A DNA stretch of 64,000 nucleotides from MGIIb-O2 sp002494975. GTDB taxonomy: Archaea > Thermoplasmatota > Poseidoniia > Poseidoniales > Thalassarchaeaceae. The position numbers and the translations under genes were made by a program. Of this stretch, positions 25,301 to 35,800 are shown in pieces (position 1 is the stretch's first letter; every line of letters starts with the position of its first letter). Below the pieces are notes generated by a model that made no database searches, was not told the DNA's origin, and was given only the letters and a program-made list of their open reading frames with translations. Where the stretch lies: contig JAOMRN010000004.1 of the NCBI GenBank assembly GCA_028355015.1, forward strand, positions 1 through 64,000, written 5' to 3'.

Positions 25301-26590
25301 TTACTTCTTTGCATGGATACTAATAATGTCTCCATTTTGAATTTCATGATCTGCTCCAATAACTCGGCCACTCTTAGCGTCTGTTGCACGGATGAAACCA
25401 TCTCCAAGATCACTATGAACTGCATATGCCACACCTTTCGCAGTCGTTCCTTCGGGTACCAATATTGCATCGGGAAGGATATTTCCTTCCCCATCAACCC
25501 AATGAGTTTCATCATGAACTGGGTAAACAACTCGGTGCTTTAGCCTATCAAAAACTACTGAAGAAAGGAGACCTACCAAACCTCCTCCGTCCCATTTAGA
25601 TAACGTTGCAGAAATATTAACTAAAGCATTACGTTGATTCGCAGAAAGATTCTTATCGCCTAAATCAGTAATCAAAAATTCATTACTTACAGGATTCAAA
25701 TTGATTAATCCAGTTTTTGAAGCTCTTCGGAGTGCTAACTCTGCTTCGGCACTAGATGCTACTAAAATTCCATTTGATTTTGATATGATTTTAGATAAAT
25801 CTCTCCAACTCTCTTCACTGGATGCATTGTCTGCCTTATTAGCAGCTACTGAGATAGGGAAAAGAAGTGAGCGAATAGTTCCTGCTAGGGTCATTAATTC
25901 ATCATTACTCCATGACCAGGGGACACCAGATTCAGGATGATTTTCCGAAACAGATTGAATACCTGCATTCACGTGCTGCTCATTGGCGCCAATACCAGAT
26001 AATTGATCAAGTAAATATGTTGCAAGTGCTTTTTCGCCTTCGGATTGAACCCTTCTAGCACCTCGAGACCAACTAGACTGAACTATCCCCACAATCCAAG
26101 CATCAAGTTCATTCAAAAGGAATTGATATTCTTCTATAGGTTCTGAACCTCCTTCGCCCACTGGATTACCTTCTATGTCCGTTGAACCAGATACATCAAT
26201 AACTTGAATTAAAGCATCACAACGTGCTAAATCGGAAAGAAATTGATTACCTCGTCCACGCCCTTGATGGGCTCCAGGAACTAATCCTGCAACATCTACA
26301 AGAGTTACAGGAACAAGTCTTTGATAATTATTACAAGTTCCTGAATTAGGTTCGCAAATACTACCTTGACGTGATTCATCAATTTTTAAAGATACTAATC
26401 TTCCTTGGTTTTCTTTTCTATTTCGTAATTCTTTACATGCACATTCTTCACGTAAAGGTAACCAAGCAACTCCTACGTTAGGTTCGATTGTAGTAAATGG
26501 ATAATTAGCTATCTCTACAGGAGTTTCTGTTAAAGCAGAGAAGGTAGTTGACTTTCCTACATTTGGTTTTCCAACAAGTCCAATACGCAT
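25301..26590 (-). CDS. YchF/OLA1-like GTP/ATP-binding protein with TGS domain
   Basis: 429 aa P-loop GTPase of the Obg superfamily. G1 GKPNVGKST at the start, TTIEPNVGVAWLP, G3 VDVAGLVPGAHQGRGRGNQFL, G4 NKAD, and a C-terminal TGS domain (DAILVPEGTTAKGVAYAVH, IQNGDIISIHAKK). Typical of the archaeal YchF-related family, which binds ribosomes or RNA. A cysteine-bearing insert near residues 45-85 (CACKELRN, CEPNSGTC) is also present. Start ATG at 26590. It follows the cytochrome-oxidase-like gene by 50 bp on the same strand. Confidence 0.88.
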   Translation of the reverse strand: MRIGLVGKPNVGKSTTFSALTETPVEIANYPFTTIEPNVGVAWLPLREECACKELRNRKENQGRLVSLKIDESRQGSICEPNSGTCNNYQRLVPVTLVDVAGLVPGAHQGRGRGNQFLSDLARCDALIQVIDVSGSTDIEGNPVGEGGSEPIEEYQFLLNELDAWIVGIVQSSWSRGARRVQSEGEKALATYLLDQLSGIGANEQHVNAGIQSVSENHPESGVPWSWSNDELMTLAGTIRSLLFPISVAANKADNASSEESWRDLSKIISKSNGILVASSAEAELALRRASKTGLINLNPVSNEFLITDLGDKNLSANQRNALVNISATLSKWDGGGLVGLLSSVVFDRLKHRVVYPVHDETHWVDGEGNILPDAILVPEGTTAKGVAYAVHSDLGDGFIRATDAKSGRVIGADHEIQNGDIISIHAKK

Positions 26591-26639
26591 CTATAATCAC
26601 ATCCGGAAAAAGGGTCTCACCCTCAATCTGGTTATATGA

Positions 26640-28310
26640 TCATAATTTGGTAGCACTACCTTTTTCATCATTCTCACCAGTAGGGATTACTTCGGTATCA
26701 AGATCTGCTCCACTAGATAGTATTCTGCGTATAGTGGTAGGAGATACAAGAGAATATGATTCAACGGAAATCGAGGATGTTCGTACAGATTTCTTCGAGA
26801 TGAGCTCTCCTCTAAACATACCAGTAACCATATTCAGAGTGTGTAATATTGAACCAATTACAACACCGTAAAACATTACTGAACCTACTTTACGGAGTTC
26901 TTCTGATAAGTTACTCGAATCTTCAACTAATAACTCAGCAAGAGCTATGTCCATGAAATCTGCAATCATAGTTATTGATAATCCAAATATTGCTCCGCCC
27001 GTCATCATCCAGAAGCCCCAACGAGCCCGATTTTGAGAAAAGAGATGTCTACCAACTAACTCGGGATACAAACTTAGAGCGGCTCCAAGAGAAAGAGGGA
27101 CTAATACTAACCATCCTGCCATAACAGAAAGAGAATTGGAAATCCCCAATAATTCATTTGTACCGCTAACAGCATCAGTTTGAACAAATAATGAGCCGAT
27201 TACGATTGGAATAATTAACCAAGAACCTAGATTTAATTCAGCATTACCTGAAGCATCTGGATCATCTACGAACATATCTGAACCACGCATAGTCACAAGC
27301 ATATTGCTTGAAAATGCTAAGACAGGTATTGACACTAGAGCCATCAAGAAACTAGCAGACAACATATCTTGATTGGTGAATGGCATGACATTATTATCGG
27401 CTAACGGACCAAACGCATCCATAACCATCTGACCGTCAACATCACCAAATGGATTGATTGTAAATATACTACCAATCAAAGTAACTCCAACTAATGTTTT
27501 AGACCACAGAGGATTGCCTGAAGCAATTGAAGAAGCGTAAAGAGCGATTCCTGCTACTCCTGCGAAAAAGAACGTACCACCGAATATATGGTAAGTTAAC
27601 CATTGACCAACATTATCATTTGCCGCTCCTGAAACTATCGAAACTATAGCTAATATCGGACTACTTAGTAATGCGATTAATATCAACCAACCCGGTGTTG
27701 CGATGTTCCTTGTTTTATTGGCAACTGTCAATAGTTGATTCATAATAACTGCGAGAAGAACTATATTGTTTAGAGCCACTCCAAGAGGGATGATATCAAT
27801 TCCTAAGATACTATTATTTTGAGAACCTATCACAAGTACTAGGACAGATATTGTCCAAACAAATGAAACTAAGTTTGCATTGGTTTCACTGGCTAATTCG
27901 GTACCCGCTAACTTAGGGATAATATGAAAACTGCATCCTATAATAAACATTGAAACTGTACCATAAAGTGTAGCATAAACCCCTGCGGAGGCTAATTCTT
28001 CTGCATTTGCTGTGTAACCCCATGAAGCTAAAGAATGGAGAGCATCAGGATCATGCGTCAACCACATACTTGTAAAAGTAAACATTGAGGCAAAAATCAT
28101 CCATAACGCCCCCTGCATAATCCAAGAGCGGGCTCCTGCTCCGGGGCGTCCTTCTACTAAATCAGCACCAGGTCCAAGAGCTTTTTCTAGCATAAAAGAA
28201 ACAGTTCCTTTAGCTACATCGGAGAATATCCAAAGCCCTCTCTGCATCAAGAAATATGCTATAAATAGAGTTATCCAGAAATAAAACATTGTTGATAAAA
28301 TTGTGTCCAT
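26640..28310 (-). CDS. Haem-copper oxidase subunit I-like (CcoN-like) membrane protein lacking most metal ligands
   Basis: About 556 aa with 12 or more membrane segments. By eye it aligns along its length with cbb3-oxidase CcoN: LYGTVSMFIIGCSFHIIP (helix 2), WLTYHIFGGTFFFAG against WYGHNAVGFFLTAG (helix 6), NPLWSKTL against RPVYSYRL, and LYPELVGRHLF against LVPKVFGREQM. The helix 2 haem His, the helix 7 HH pair and the helix 10 H-x-H (here SNSLSVMAGW) are all absent; only the helix 6 copper-type His has a counterpart. The hydrophilic C-terminal ~60 residues are unassigned. It cannot be a normal oxidase and may be a structural or sensory derivative. ATG at 28310; a GTG at 28328 would overlap the upstream gene. 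Confidence 0.7.
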   Translation of the reverse strand: MDTILSTMFYFWITLFIAYFLMQRGLWIFSDVAKGTVSFMLEKALGPGADLVEGRPGAGARSWIMQGALWMIFASMFTFTSMWLTHDPDALHSLASWGYTANAEELASAGVYATLYGTVSMFIIGCSFHIIPKLAGTELASETNANLVSFVWTISVLVLVIGSQNNSILGIDIIPLGVALNNIVLLAVIMNQLLTVANKTRNIATPGWLILIALLSSPILAIVSIVSGAANDNVGQWLTYHIFGGTFFFAGVAGIALYASSIASGNPLWSKTLVGVTLIGSIFTINPFGDVDGQMVMDAFGPLADNNVMPFTNQDMLSASFLMALVSIPVLAFSSNMLVTMRGSDMFVDDPDASGNAELNLGSWLIIPIVIGSLFVQTDAVSGTNELLGISNSLSVMAGWLVLVPLSLGAALSLYPELVGRHLFSQNRARWGFWMMTGGAIFGLSITMIADFMDIALAELLVEDSSNLSEELRKVGSVMFYGVVIGSILHTLNMVTGMFRGELISKKSVRTSSISVESYSLVSPTTIRRILSSGADLDTEVIPTGENDEKGSATKL

Positions 28311-28320
28311 AATAATCCCC

Positions 28321-28599
28321 TCACTCACTCGTAGCCTCTAACAGCAATCGCCCTAATATTGCAAAAATTCCAATCATAGTCCCTAGAATGAAGAACCAGA
28401 TTCCTGAATCAAATACGCCTTTGAATACGGGCATTAGATCTGAAATAACTGGTAAATCTTGACCTGGATAAAGAATGCTATAAAGAACTAAAAATGATAA
28501 TGATAACACCAGCCCTAGTACTATGAAAACCCATGAACCGGAAGGTTCTTTTTCGCCTTGAAGAAAAACATCTACTGAATCTATTGTATTAGTTGACAT
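28321..28599 (-). CDS. Small two-helix membrane protein, partner of the CcoN-like protein
   Basis: 92 aa with two hydrophobic helices (SWVFIVLGLVLSLSFLVLYSIL, about 21-42, and GIWFFILGTMIGIFAILG, about 66-83) joined by a short loop YPGQDLP. The N-terminus is hydrophilic. I do not recognise the family. It stands directly upstream of the CcoN-like gene on the same strand with touching ends, so it probably forms a complex with it, like small subunits of haem-copper oxidases. It has no haem-binding CxxCH and no Cu-binding residues. Confidence 0.65.
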   Translation of the reverse strand: MSTNTIDSVDVFLQGEKEPSGSWVFIVLGLVLSLSFLVLYSILYPGQDLPVISDLMPVFKGVFDSGIWFFILGTMIGIFAILGRLLLEATSE

Positions 28600-28688
28600 G
28601 ACTGCGCCTCAAATGATTCCCGTTAGGGATATTGCTACCACCGGATATCCACCCTTAAGTATTAGCCGAGAGAGTAGTTCCTAGATAC

Positions 28689-29900
28689 CTAAGGTGCACG
28701 GACCATATCAACTCGGGATAGCCTTCTATCACGGCCTTGTCCTAAAGGCACAGGTAACGAGAAATCATTACTAATCTCTGTTCTCCATACATTTTTACAG
28801 TCGCAATCAAGACCCTTAAACTCTCTTAAATCACGAGAAACTGAGTACCTTTCAATGGCAGCTACTACTTCAGCATCGCATTTTTTACAATTGTGTGCAC
28901 CCCTAATTCTTCCACCTGCCGTAGGATGAACTATTGTTCGACAATCAGAATTAGCAATTTCATCATGTGTTCTTTCGATCATTTCAACTAGAGACCATAG
29001 CCAAGGTGGCCTATATTCTCTATTACGGAATATTCGATCAACTACTGTATTCTTTTGAATATTCATTGGATTTATCGATACCTCATCTGAAAGTGGCGCT
29101 ACTTTTTTTAACCATTCACAAGTTAAGTTAAGCGCATCTCCTTCAGACATAAATGGAGGTTTGAATAATAGATAGGTTTTGACACGTAATCCGGCGTCTC
29201 TCAAATCAGATACTGATTTTCTCCATGTTTTAGTGGAAAATCCTTTGTTACAGTGAAAACGTAATACAGTGTCATCATATGCTTCTAGACCAATAGCAAC
29301 AGTACAACCAGGATGCCTTTCTGCAACCCATGACAGCTTCTCAGGGCTACATAGATGTGCCTGAGCTTCTACAATCAATTCTAAACCTCGTTCATGTGTT
29401 TCCTTAAGCACCATCTCTTGCCATTCAGGAGGATTTTCTCTGTCTTCAAAAAATGTACCTGAAGTATAAACTTTAATCATCTTACAACCTTTGAAATCAT
29501 CTGTTTGCCTCTTAGCTTCTTCCCATTGGGCGAATAAGTCATCAGCTGAGACATCATCTCTAACATCATTAAAATAACCACAAAATGTACACCCAGATTT
29601 CCACCACCAGACGCAACCTTTTGTTCTTAATATCACTGTGGCGGCAGTGCAAGGAGTCCCATCTTGTAGCATTTCAGGCGTTTTATAGACGGTTGCTGGT
29701 TTGGTAGCATCCCAAGATTCTCTACGCGAGATTGATTGTGGAGTATTCTCTGGAGCCTTTACTAAATGGTGAACTTTGACGGCCTTTTTACCATCCCCCA
29801 GTATCCCAGAAGCCCCCACCATAGCCCTTCGGTTAGTTTCTTTCTCTTGATACTGCCGTCGACGAAAACATATTGGGAGATTGGTTCTAGGACAATTCAT
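28689..29900 (-). CDS. Radical SAM protein, archaeosine biosynthesis RaSEA-like (TIGR01210 type)
   Basis: About 403 aa. The iron-sulfur region reads TKGCVWWWKSGCTFCGYFNDV, with C-x7-C-x2-C as in this family. Then KVYTSGTFFEDRENPPEW, a barrel with GLEAYDD and INPMNIQKNTVVD, and a C-terminal Cys-rich part (HNCKKCDAE, LDCDCKNVW) that suggests a zinc or tRNA-binding unit. RaSEA with ArcS/ArcA converts preQ0-lysine on tRNA to archaeosine at position 15. I favour this over Elp3-like roles, but ArcS and TGT are not in the window. I chose the ATG at 29900; a GTG at 29924 would overlap the divergent neighbour. Confidence 0.72.
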   Translation of the reverse strand: MNCPRTNLPICFRRRQYQEKETNRRAMVGASGILGDGKKAVKVHHLVKAPENTPQSISRRESWDATKPATVYKTPEMLQDGTPCTAATVILRTKGCVWWWKSGCTFCGYFNDVRDDVSADDLFAQWEEAKRQTDDFKGCKMIKVYTSGTFFEDRENPPEWQEMVLKETHERGLELIVEAQAHLCSPEKLSWVAERHPGCTVAIGLEAYDDTVLRFHCNKGFSTKTWRKSVSDLRDAGLRVKTYLLFKPPFMSEGDALNLTCEWLKKVAPLSDEVSINPMNIQKNTVVDRIFRNREYRPPWLWSLVEMIERTHDEIANSDCRTIVHPTAGGRIRGAHNCKKCDAEVVAAIERYSVSRDLREFKGLDCDCKNVWRTEISNDFSLPVPLGQGRDRRLSRVDMVRAP

Positions 29901-29910
29901 TGGTGTGCCT

Positions 29911-30663
29911 ATGAAGTCATTCACAATCGTTCAAAATCTTTTGACTGCACTAGTAGTTCCTTTTCTTGCAGCAATTATCGGTTTATCATCAGTATTAGGA
30001 ATCTATATTTTCTGGAAGATCCAAAGTTTGTGGTCAGGGAACGACCCTAGTTTATTCATTCATGATATTGATAAAGTCCCTTGGGAACAATTTGCAATAA
30101 CTGGAATTGCTGCTGGAATGGGCATAATGACTTGGGGCATTACTTTAGTGATTAGTTCCGGACTACTGGGGGGTTTATTCAGACCTAGATTAGAACCCGG
30201 ACGCTATCCATTACAATCATTTTTAACAATCCAATGGGCTTGGTCTATGGTGTTTCATAGAATTGCTCTTTTCTTCTTGCCATTCTTAGTTCCTTCATTC
30301 GTAGGTAACACATACTATTGGTTATCAGGTGCTAAATTAGGAAAGGGAGTTCAAATAAATTCAGCACATCTAAATGACGCCGGATCAGTAACTTTAGGCG
30401 ATAGAGTGGTTATAGGTGGTAAAGCGATAATTAATGCTCATCTTACAGAGAAAGGAGAATTAGTAATGGCTCCTGTCTCTATTGGAAATGATGCACTAAT
30501 TGGAATGGGATCGGTTATTCAACCGGGTTGTACTATTGGGAATGGAGCGGTTGTAGCTTCACGAGCGGTTGTCCCTAAGTGGACTAATATTCCTGCAGGA
30601 GAAGTGTGGGCAGGAATACCTGCAAGATGCATAAAACTCGCAGATGGGTCTAAACCAGAGTAA
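29911..30663 (+). CDS. Membrane-anchored left-handed beta-helix (hexapeptide) protein
   Basis: 250 aa. Two to four hydrophobic segments (about 5-35, 55-85, 105-125) precede a hexapeptide-repeat domain (about 140-245) with GAKLGKGVQINSAHL, VTLGDRVVIGGKAII, SIGNDALIGMGSVIQPGCTIGNGAVVASRAVV and the closing AGIPARCI. Such domains form trimeric acyl- or acetyltransferases. The membrane part resembles the C-terminal half of Pls-type synthetase proteins. The likely product is a modified lipid or surface sugar; the substrate is not deducible. The catalytic His is not obvious. The ATG at 29911 lies 11 bp from the divergent RaSEA start. Confidence 0.75.
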   Translation: MKSFTIVQNLLTALVVPFLAAIIGLSSVLGIYIFWKIQSLWSGNDPSLFIHDIDKVPWEQFAITGIAAGMGIMTWGITLVISSGLLGGLFRPRLEPGRYPLQSFLTIQWAWSMVFHRIALFFLPFLVPSFVGNTYYWLSGAKLGKGVQINSAHLNDAGSVTLGDRVVIGGKAIINAHLTEKGELVMAPVSIGNDALIGMGSVIQPGCTIGNGAVVASRAVVPKWTNIPAGEVWAGIPARCIKLADGSKPE

Positions 30664-31320
30664 TCAATCTTCGGATTCTTCTGATTCTTCCGACATTTCT
30701 TGAGCGTGTACAACCGCTTCTTCAGCTGAATCAAGTGCTTCATCCATTCGAGATTTGAATGTATCTTGTTTCTTTGCGAACTCTGCACTCTTTTCTATTG
30801 CAGAGTCAATCATTTCATAACGAGTTTGAATAGCTTGATTCAGATTTTCGAATAGTTTCATATGTTGGACATACCAATCATCTCTTGCTGTAAGTTCAAC
30901 TTGAGCAGTCTGAAGTGCCTCATCGAGCTCTTCTGCTACTTCAAAAACACGTCCTAATCTAGCCTTTTCGCGAGTATACATTTCTTCTGTTTTCTCTAAT
31001 TTAGGTTCGAGATGTTTAATCCTTGTAGATGATTTTGCACCATCCATTTCCATCTCATGAATTCTGCTATCTTTATCGGAAAGTAAAGACTCCATTCCCT
31101 CTCTTTCTATTTCTTTGTCAATTGCTTCTTTTTCTAGAACTTCTATGATTGCATTCTTCTCCTCAAGCTCTTGTTCAGCTTTACGGTATGCTACATATAA
31201 TTTCTCTAGACGATCTTGCTCCTCGACTAATCTTTCTTCAAGTTGTTTGATACGATTTTCTGGCGTTATTGAGCCGCCTTCACTATCAGTCATTGGATAC
31301 CCTCGCTTATCTCGAGTCAT
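30664..31320 (-). CDS. Coiled-coil protein of unknown function
   Basis: 218 aa, almost entirely charged heptad-like sequence from about residue 20 to 120 (KQLEERLVEEQDRLEKLYVAY, then EELEEKNAIIEVLEKEAIDKE). A second helical half contains YVQHMKLFENLNQAIQTRYEM. No Cys, no signal peptide. I do not recognise it; archaeal coiled-coil proteins of this kind may organise chromosomes or membranes. Convergent with the hexapeptide gene, with stops adjacent. A start at 31293 (MTDSEGGS) is also possible. Confidence 0.7.
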   Translation of the reverse strand: MTRDKRGYPMTDSEGGSITPENRIKQLEERLVEEQDRLEKLYVAYRKAEQELEEKNAIIEVLEKEAIDKEIEREGMESLLSDKDSRIHEMEMDGAKSSTRIKHLEPKLEKTEEMYTREKARLGRVFEVAEELDEALQTAQVELTARDDWYVQHMKLFENLNQAIQTRYEMIDSAIEKSAEFAKKQDTFKSRMDEALDSAEEAVVHAQEMSEESEESED

Positions 31321-31377
31321 ATCCTCGCTTTAACTTCGGCGGATTCTTTGACTAAGAATCGTGTTATTCTAATCTAT

Positions 31378-32790
31378 TTACTTTGATACTGCTGCAATTG
31401 TTGCAGAAAGTACCGCCGTCAGTCTTTTTGATGAAGGAATATGTAACTTTTCATCTGGACCGTGGGCATTATTCCCTGGTCCTCCCGTTCCTGTACACAG
31501 GAATTGTGCAGTAGGATATTTTTCTTGCATCATTGCCATGAATGGAATTGTTCCACCGACCCATGTAGCCATAGGTGGTAAACCAGTTACATGATTCGAC
31601 GCTTCAAGAAGGGCCTCCGCCAACTTACCATCCATTGCTGGTGCATGGAAACCATCGGCTGCAGCATCAGGCATATATTCGACTTTTGCGCCATAAGGCG
31701 GACTTTGCTCGAATTTCTCTTTGAGGATTACATCTATTTCTTCTGCATTAACACCCGGAGGTATTCTGAAACTTAACTTCAAATCAGTATTGGTGCGAAG
31801 GACGTTTCCTGCTGTCTGAGTTGGAGGCATTCCATCAGCCCCAATTACTGACATCGCAGGTCTCCAATTCATATCAAGAAGAATCTCAGCAGCCCCTTCA
31901 TTTTGAGGCCTTAGGCCATCAACAACAGGTAATTGAGACCATAATTCATCTCCCAATAAATTACCCAATTGTTCTGCTTCTTTTCTAACTTTACTACTAA
32001 TTTCAACATGCATTTCAGGTATCAGAATTTTTCCTGTATGGGAATCTTCAACTCTATCGAGTAATAATCTTTGAATTCTAAATGAGGAGGGGATTACTCC
32101 CCCTGACATACCTGAATGTACCCCTTCATTAGAAACTTGAACTGAAAGATTTCCAGCAACTAAACCTCTCAAAGCCTCAGTGACCCAGATGTGTTCATAA
32201 TCGGGGCCTCCACTGTCAAGGACGACTATTAAATTCGGATCTCCTAATTCATCAGTTAATGCATCAAGATATGGAGGTAAATCATATGATCCCGATTCTT
32301 CACAAGTTTCGATAAGGAAATGAGAACGAGGATAGGGGACCCCTTGCTCTTGTAACATCTTTAGTGCAGTTACACACAAATAACCACCATAACCATCATC
32401 TAAAGCACCTCTACCAAAAAGCCAAGGATCTCTACGAACTGCTTTGAGAGGATGGAGCCCATCTGACCAAAGATTTGCTCGGGATGGTTGTTTGTCCAAA
32501 TGAGAATAAAATATAACTTCACCAGGGCCGGTTCCTTCTACTGTTACCAAAAGTACAGGTGTTCTTCCATCTATTCGATGAATTTGGTAAGTCATGCCAT
32601 CTAATTCTTGATTTACTAACCATTTTGAAAATAAATCAATAGCCGAATCAAGCTCTCCTTTATTTTTCCAATCTGGCTCAAATCCGGGTGAAAGCGCTTC
32701 AATTTCAATAAATTCGCTTAAACTTGGAAGAATTGAAGTTTCCCATAACTCATCAGCCCTCTCGGTTAGCTTATCTAAGTCTACAGACAT
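31378..32790 (-). CDS. M20-family metallopeptidase (dipeptidase-like)
   Basis: 470 aa di-zinc amidohydrolase/peptidase. Metal ligands are visible in order: FYSHLDKQP (His), GRGALDDGYGGY (bridging Asp), ETCEESGSYD (catalytic/metal Glu pair), VLDSGGPDY (Asp), and NNAHGPDEKL (His, near residue 450). The dimerisation domain lies about 200-350. Members hydrolyse dipeptides or N-acylated amino acids. The cell probably uses it to digest imported peptides, in keeping with a proteolytic heterotrophic lifestyle (inference). Start ATG at 32790, 39 bp downstream of AddA. Confidence 0.88.
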   Translation of the reverse strand: MSVDLDKLTERADELWETSILPSLSEFIEIEALSPGFEPDWKNKGELDSAIDLFSKWLVNQELDGMTYQIHRIDGRTPVLLVTVEGTGPGEVIFYSHLDKQPSRANLWSDGLHPLKAVRRDPWLFGRGALDDGYGGYLCVTALKMLQEQGVPYPRSHFLIETCEESGSYDLPPYLDALTDELGDPNLIVVLDSGGPDYEHIWVTEALRGLVAGNLSVQVSNEGVHSGMSGGVIPSSFRIQRLLLDRVEDSHTGKILIPEMHVEISSKVRKEAEQLGNLLGDELWSQLPVVDGLRPQNEGAAEILLDMNWRPAMSVIGADGMPPTQTAGNVLRTNTDLKLSFRIPPGVNAEEIDVILKEKFEQSPPYGAKVEYMPDAAADGFHAPAMDGKLAEALLEASNHVTGLPPMATWVGGTIPFMAMMQEKYPTAQFLCTGTGGPGNNAHGPDEKLHIPSSKRLTAVLSATIAAVSK

Positions 32791-32828
32791 GGTACCTTGT
32801 TAGGCAGTATAGTCTTTGAATCTTTGAT

Positions 32829-35800
32829 TTAGAGGTCCTGCGTCATTGGGCCACAAACTGGGAAAGGTTCTCGATGGAATGGGCAGGATAAACATGGCTC
32901 CGATTCCTCAACAGAAAGAGGCGGATGATTTTCGATTACATCTCCAGGGTCTAGAGAAATTTTAGCAGCTTGGGCCAAAATCTTGTCTAACTCAATATTC
33001 GCTTCTTCAAACATTTCTTCAGGATATTCTACCAATCGTCCGGTAACTCCAATCCATATTGCAGGGCGTAAAACTTTTCTGGGAGTTTCCCTTTTACTTT
33101 CCATTTTTTGTAATGCTCTATGGTAGATAACTAACTGCATACGATGATGATTTAGAATTTGATATTCAGAGATACAAGATGGCTCATATGACTCTTTACC
33201 AAGACTCTCTAATAATCCATTGGAATTATTTGAATACAATTTAGTTGCTTCTTCTGTTTTCAAATCAATTGGCCTTATACAAGGTCCGTCTTCACTAATA
33301 GTACATAGGACCAGATCAATTAAACCATCCATTACTACTGATGTTTTTTCAATTTGAGAAAGAGGTATCTCACCATTGGGAGTCCAACGTGTCATGAATA
33401 AGTCACTTGTAGATACATCGAAGGATATATGGAATGGCATCTCTGTCCTCAAACCTTCAACTTTTACACCATCTATTTCTTCTCCAGAAACAAGGCGTCC
33501 AAGTTTTCCAGCGGATAGTCTTTGAATCATTTGACAAACTAATGGGCTAATTTCAGATGAATCCATACTAGATGGAAGTATCTCTTTGTATACTTCGTCA
33601 TGAATAATAGTATTCATTAAATTATTGGGACTTTTCTTAACCCATAAATCAGGTAAAGAAGGAGATTCAGAATCAATCAGCCCAGGATTAGGAATTCCAA
33701 TTTCAACTATCCTATGAATCACATTACCGAATGTTGCAGCATCTATTCCACCAGGGAGATGAAATATTTTTTTACTATTCATTTCAGAAATAATAGGGTT
33801 AGATGAAATTCCAGCTCTAGTTTCTATCCAATGGCGACGAGAGCACTGACTTAATATCGAAAGACGACTAGGTTGAATTTTGACTACTGACAAGGAATCT
33901 TTACGGAGTTTATTATTTTGTATTTTTATATTGGAAGTATCTTTTGCAGCATTATGTTTACGTTCAATTTTTTGTAATGGAGTTAGTAGTATATCTGGAG
34001 TTAGATTGCCGAAATTAAAGCAATCGGGATGATGAAGAAGAGTAATTCCGGGCAATATATTATTTCCAATAAAAGAATTAATTTGAAGACTAAATGGATC
34101 AAGATGGAAATTAAAGTCTAAATTCTCAGGTGAATCCGAAATTCCGCTTGAGGAAAAATTAGAATCATTATGCCATGGAGAGTCTTCTTGTCCGGATCTA
34201 TATGATTTCTGACGTAAGGATTCTAGCCACATTTGGCCAAGTTGAGGGATTGGAGTTTGATATTTCCAAGGCACTGATAGATAAGATTCTTCGGTGGTAG
34301 AATCATTATTTTTCCAAGTAGTTCCAGTAGGTGAACCAACTAAAATTAATTTTTTCTTCGCTCGCGTTGCACCGACATAAAACAGACGACGTGCTTCAGC
34401 GTCTGTTCTAGCTTGGTAGAGTCTTTTGGTATGTAACCAAGATGCAGGGACGAATAGGTCATCGTCCCCCCAAGGTTTTGGATTTCCTGCAAAAAGTTCG
34501 GGACTAACCATCACTCGGGAACGAGAATCTTGATTTGTTGTGGTTTGCGCTCTAGAAAAGATATTCACAAGAAAAACAACACTAGATTCCAACCCTTTGG
34601 ACTTATGAATTGACATAATTTTAACCGAGTTATCAGAAGTTATTTTCGTATCTTCAATAGATGAAGATGCGCGCTCACTGAATTCTCTTAAGCGATTCGC
34701 AATTACCATTATATCACCACCTACTTCTGAACTTAGAGAACCTATTAATTCCAAAAATTGCTCAATATTATTCGCAGAGATGCGGTCTGAATATGTGAGA
34801 AATAGGTCTGAATTGTCAATTGTATCTTCGAGTAGTTGGTTGATTCGACCTCTCTTAGAGAGCTCTATCCATCGGTTAACAAGAGATTTCTGTCTGTCAT
34901 TGATAGTCATATGTAATAAACGCTCAAGTAAATTTTCTGAACTATCTGATTTTCGAATGAAATTATCTAACTGCTCATCATTAAATCCGATTAAACATGA
35001 TCTAGCTACCCAAGAAGCATGGTGACGGTCAAAAGGACGAGCTAAAAATTGAATTAGACCGTTCAAAGTGTGGACTGCAGGATGAGCTAATACATCGTCC
35101 TCTTTATCTGATTGAACTGCTATACCGAAATCTTCTAAATAGCCGACTAATAAATTACCGATTTCATTACGTGTAGGGAGTAAAACCATGATTTCGCTAG
35201 GAGGCACTTTAGGTTCAGCAGGTAATATATTCTCGCCTATTTCTTGAGAACTTGCTCTAACTCTAATCGGCTTACCTTCTACTAAATTTTTAATCCTCAA
35301 AGCAATCATTAATGCCTGTCTTTCATGGGAAGTAGAGGAACTTATACTGAAGGGGTCAATGTATTGATTTAGATCCGATGGAGGGTCACCCGATATGTTA
35401 GTATCTACAGGGCAAATCCACTCAATAGAGCCGGATAAATTGTTATTTGGGGATAAAAGTTGAGTATCGGCATAGAAATTTGCATTAGGAATTTTTCTAT
35501 GACGTGGAGAAAAGATATCTTTCCACCATTCGTTCATTAATTCGAGAAGGCCTGCATCTGTTCTGTAATTGATTTTAAGTGAAATTACACCCTCTTTTCG
35601 AAGTTTAATTTCTTCTGGAGATGGGGCTTCTTGCTCATCATAATGTTGGAAATCTACCCAATTATCTAGGTCTTGCCCCCCTCTTTCAAGGTGTTTGCTT
35701 GCTCTTGAAATTGTAAGATGATTAGCATTCCTTGGATCTCTACTTTTATTTTCTTTTCTTAATGGTGGAGAATCTGTGAGAAGCTTAATACTGGCAAATT

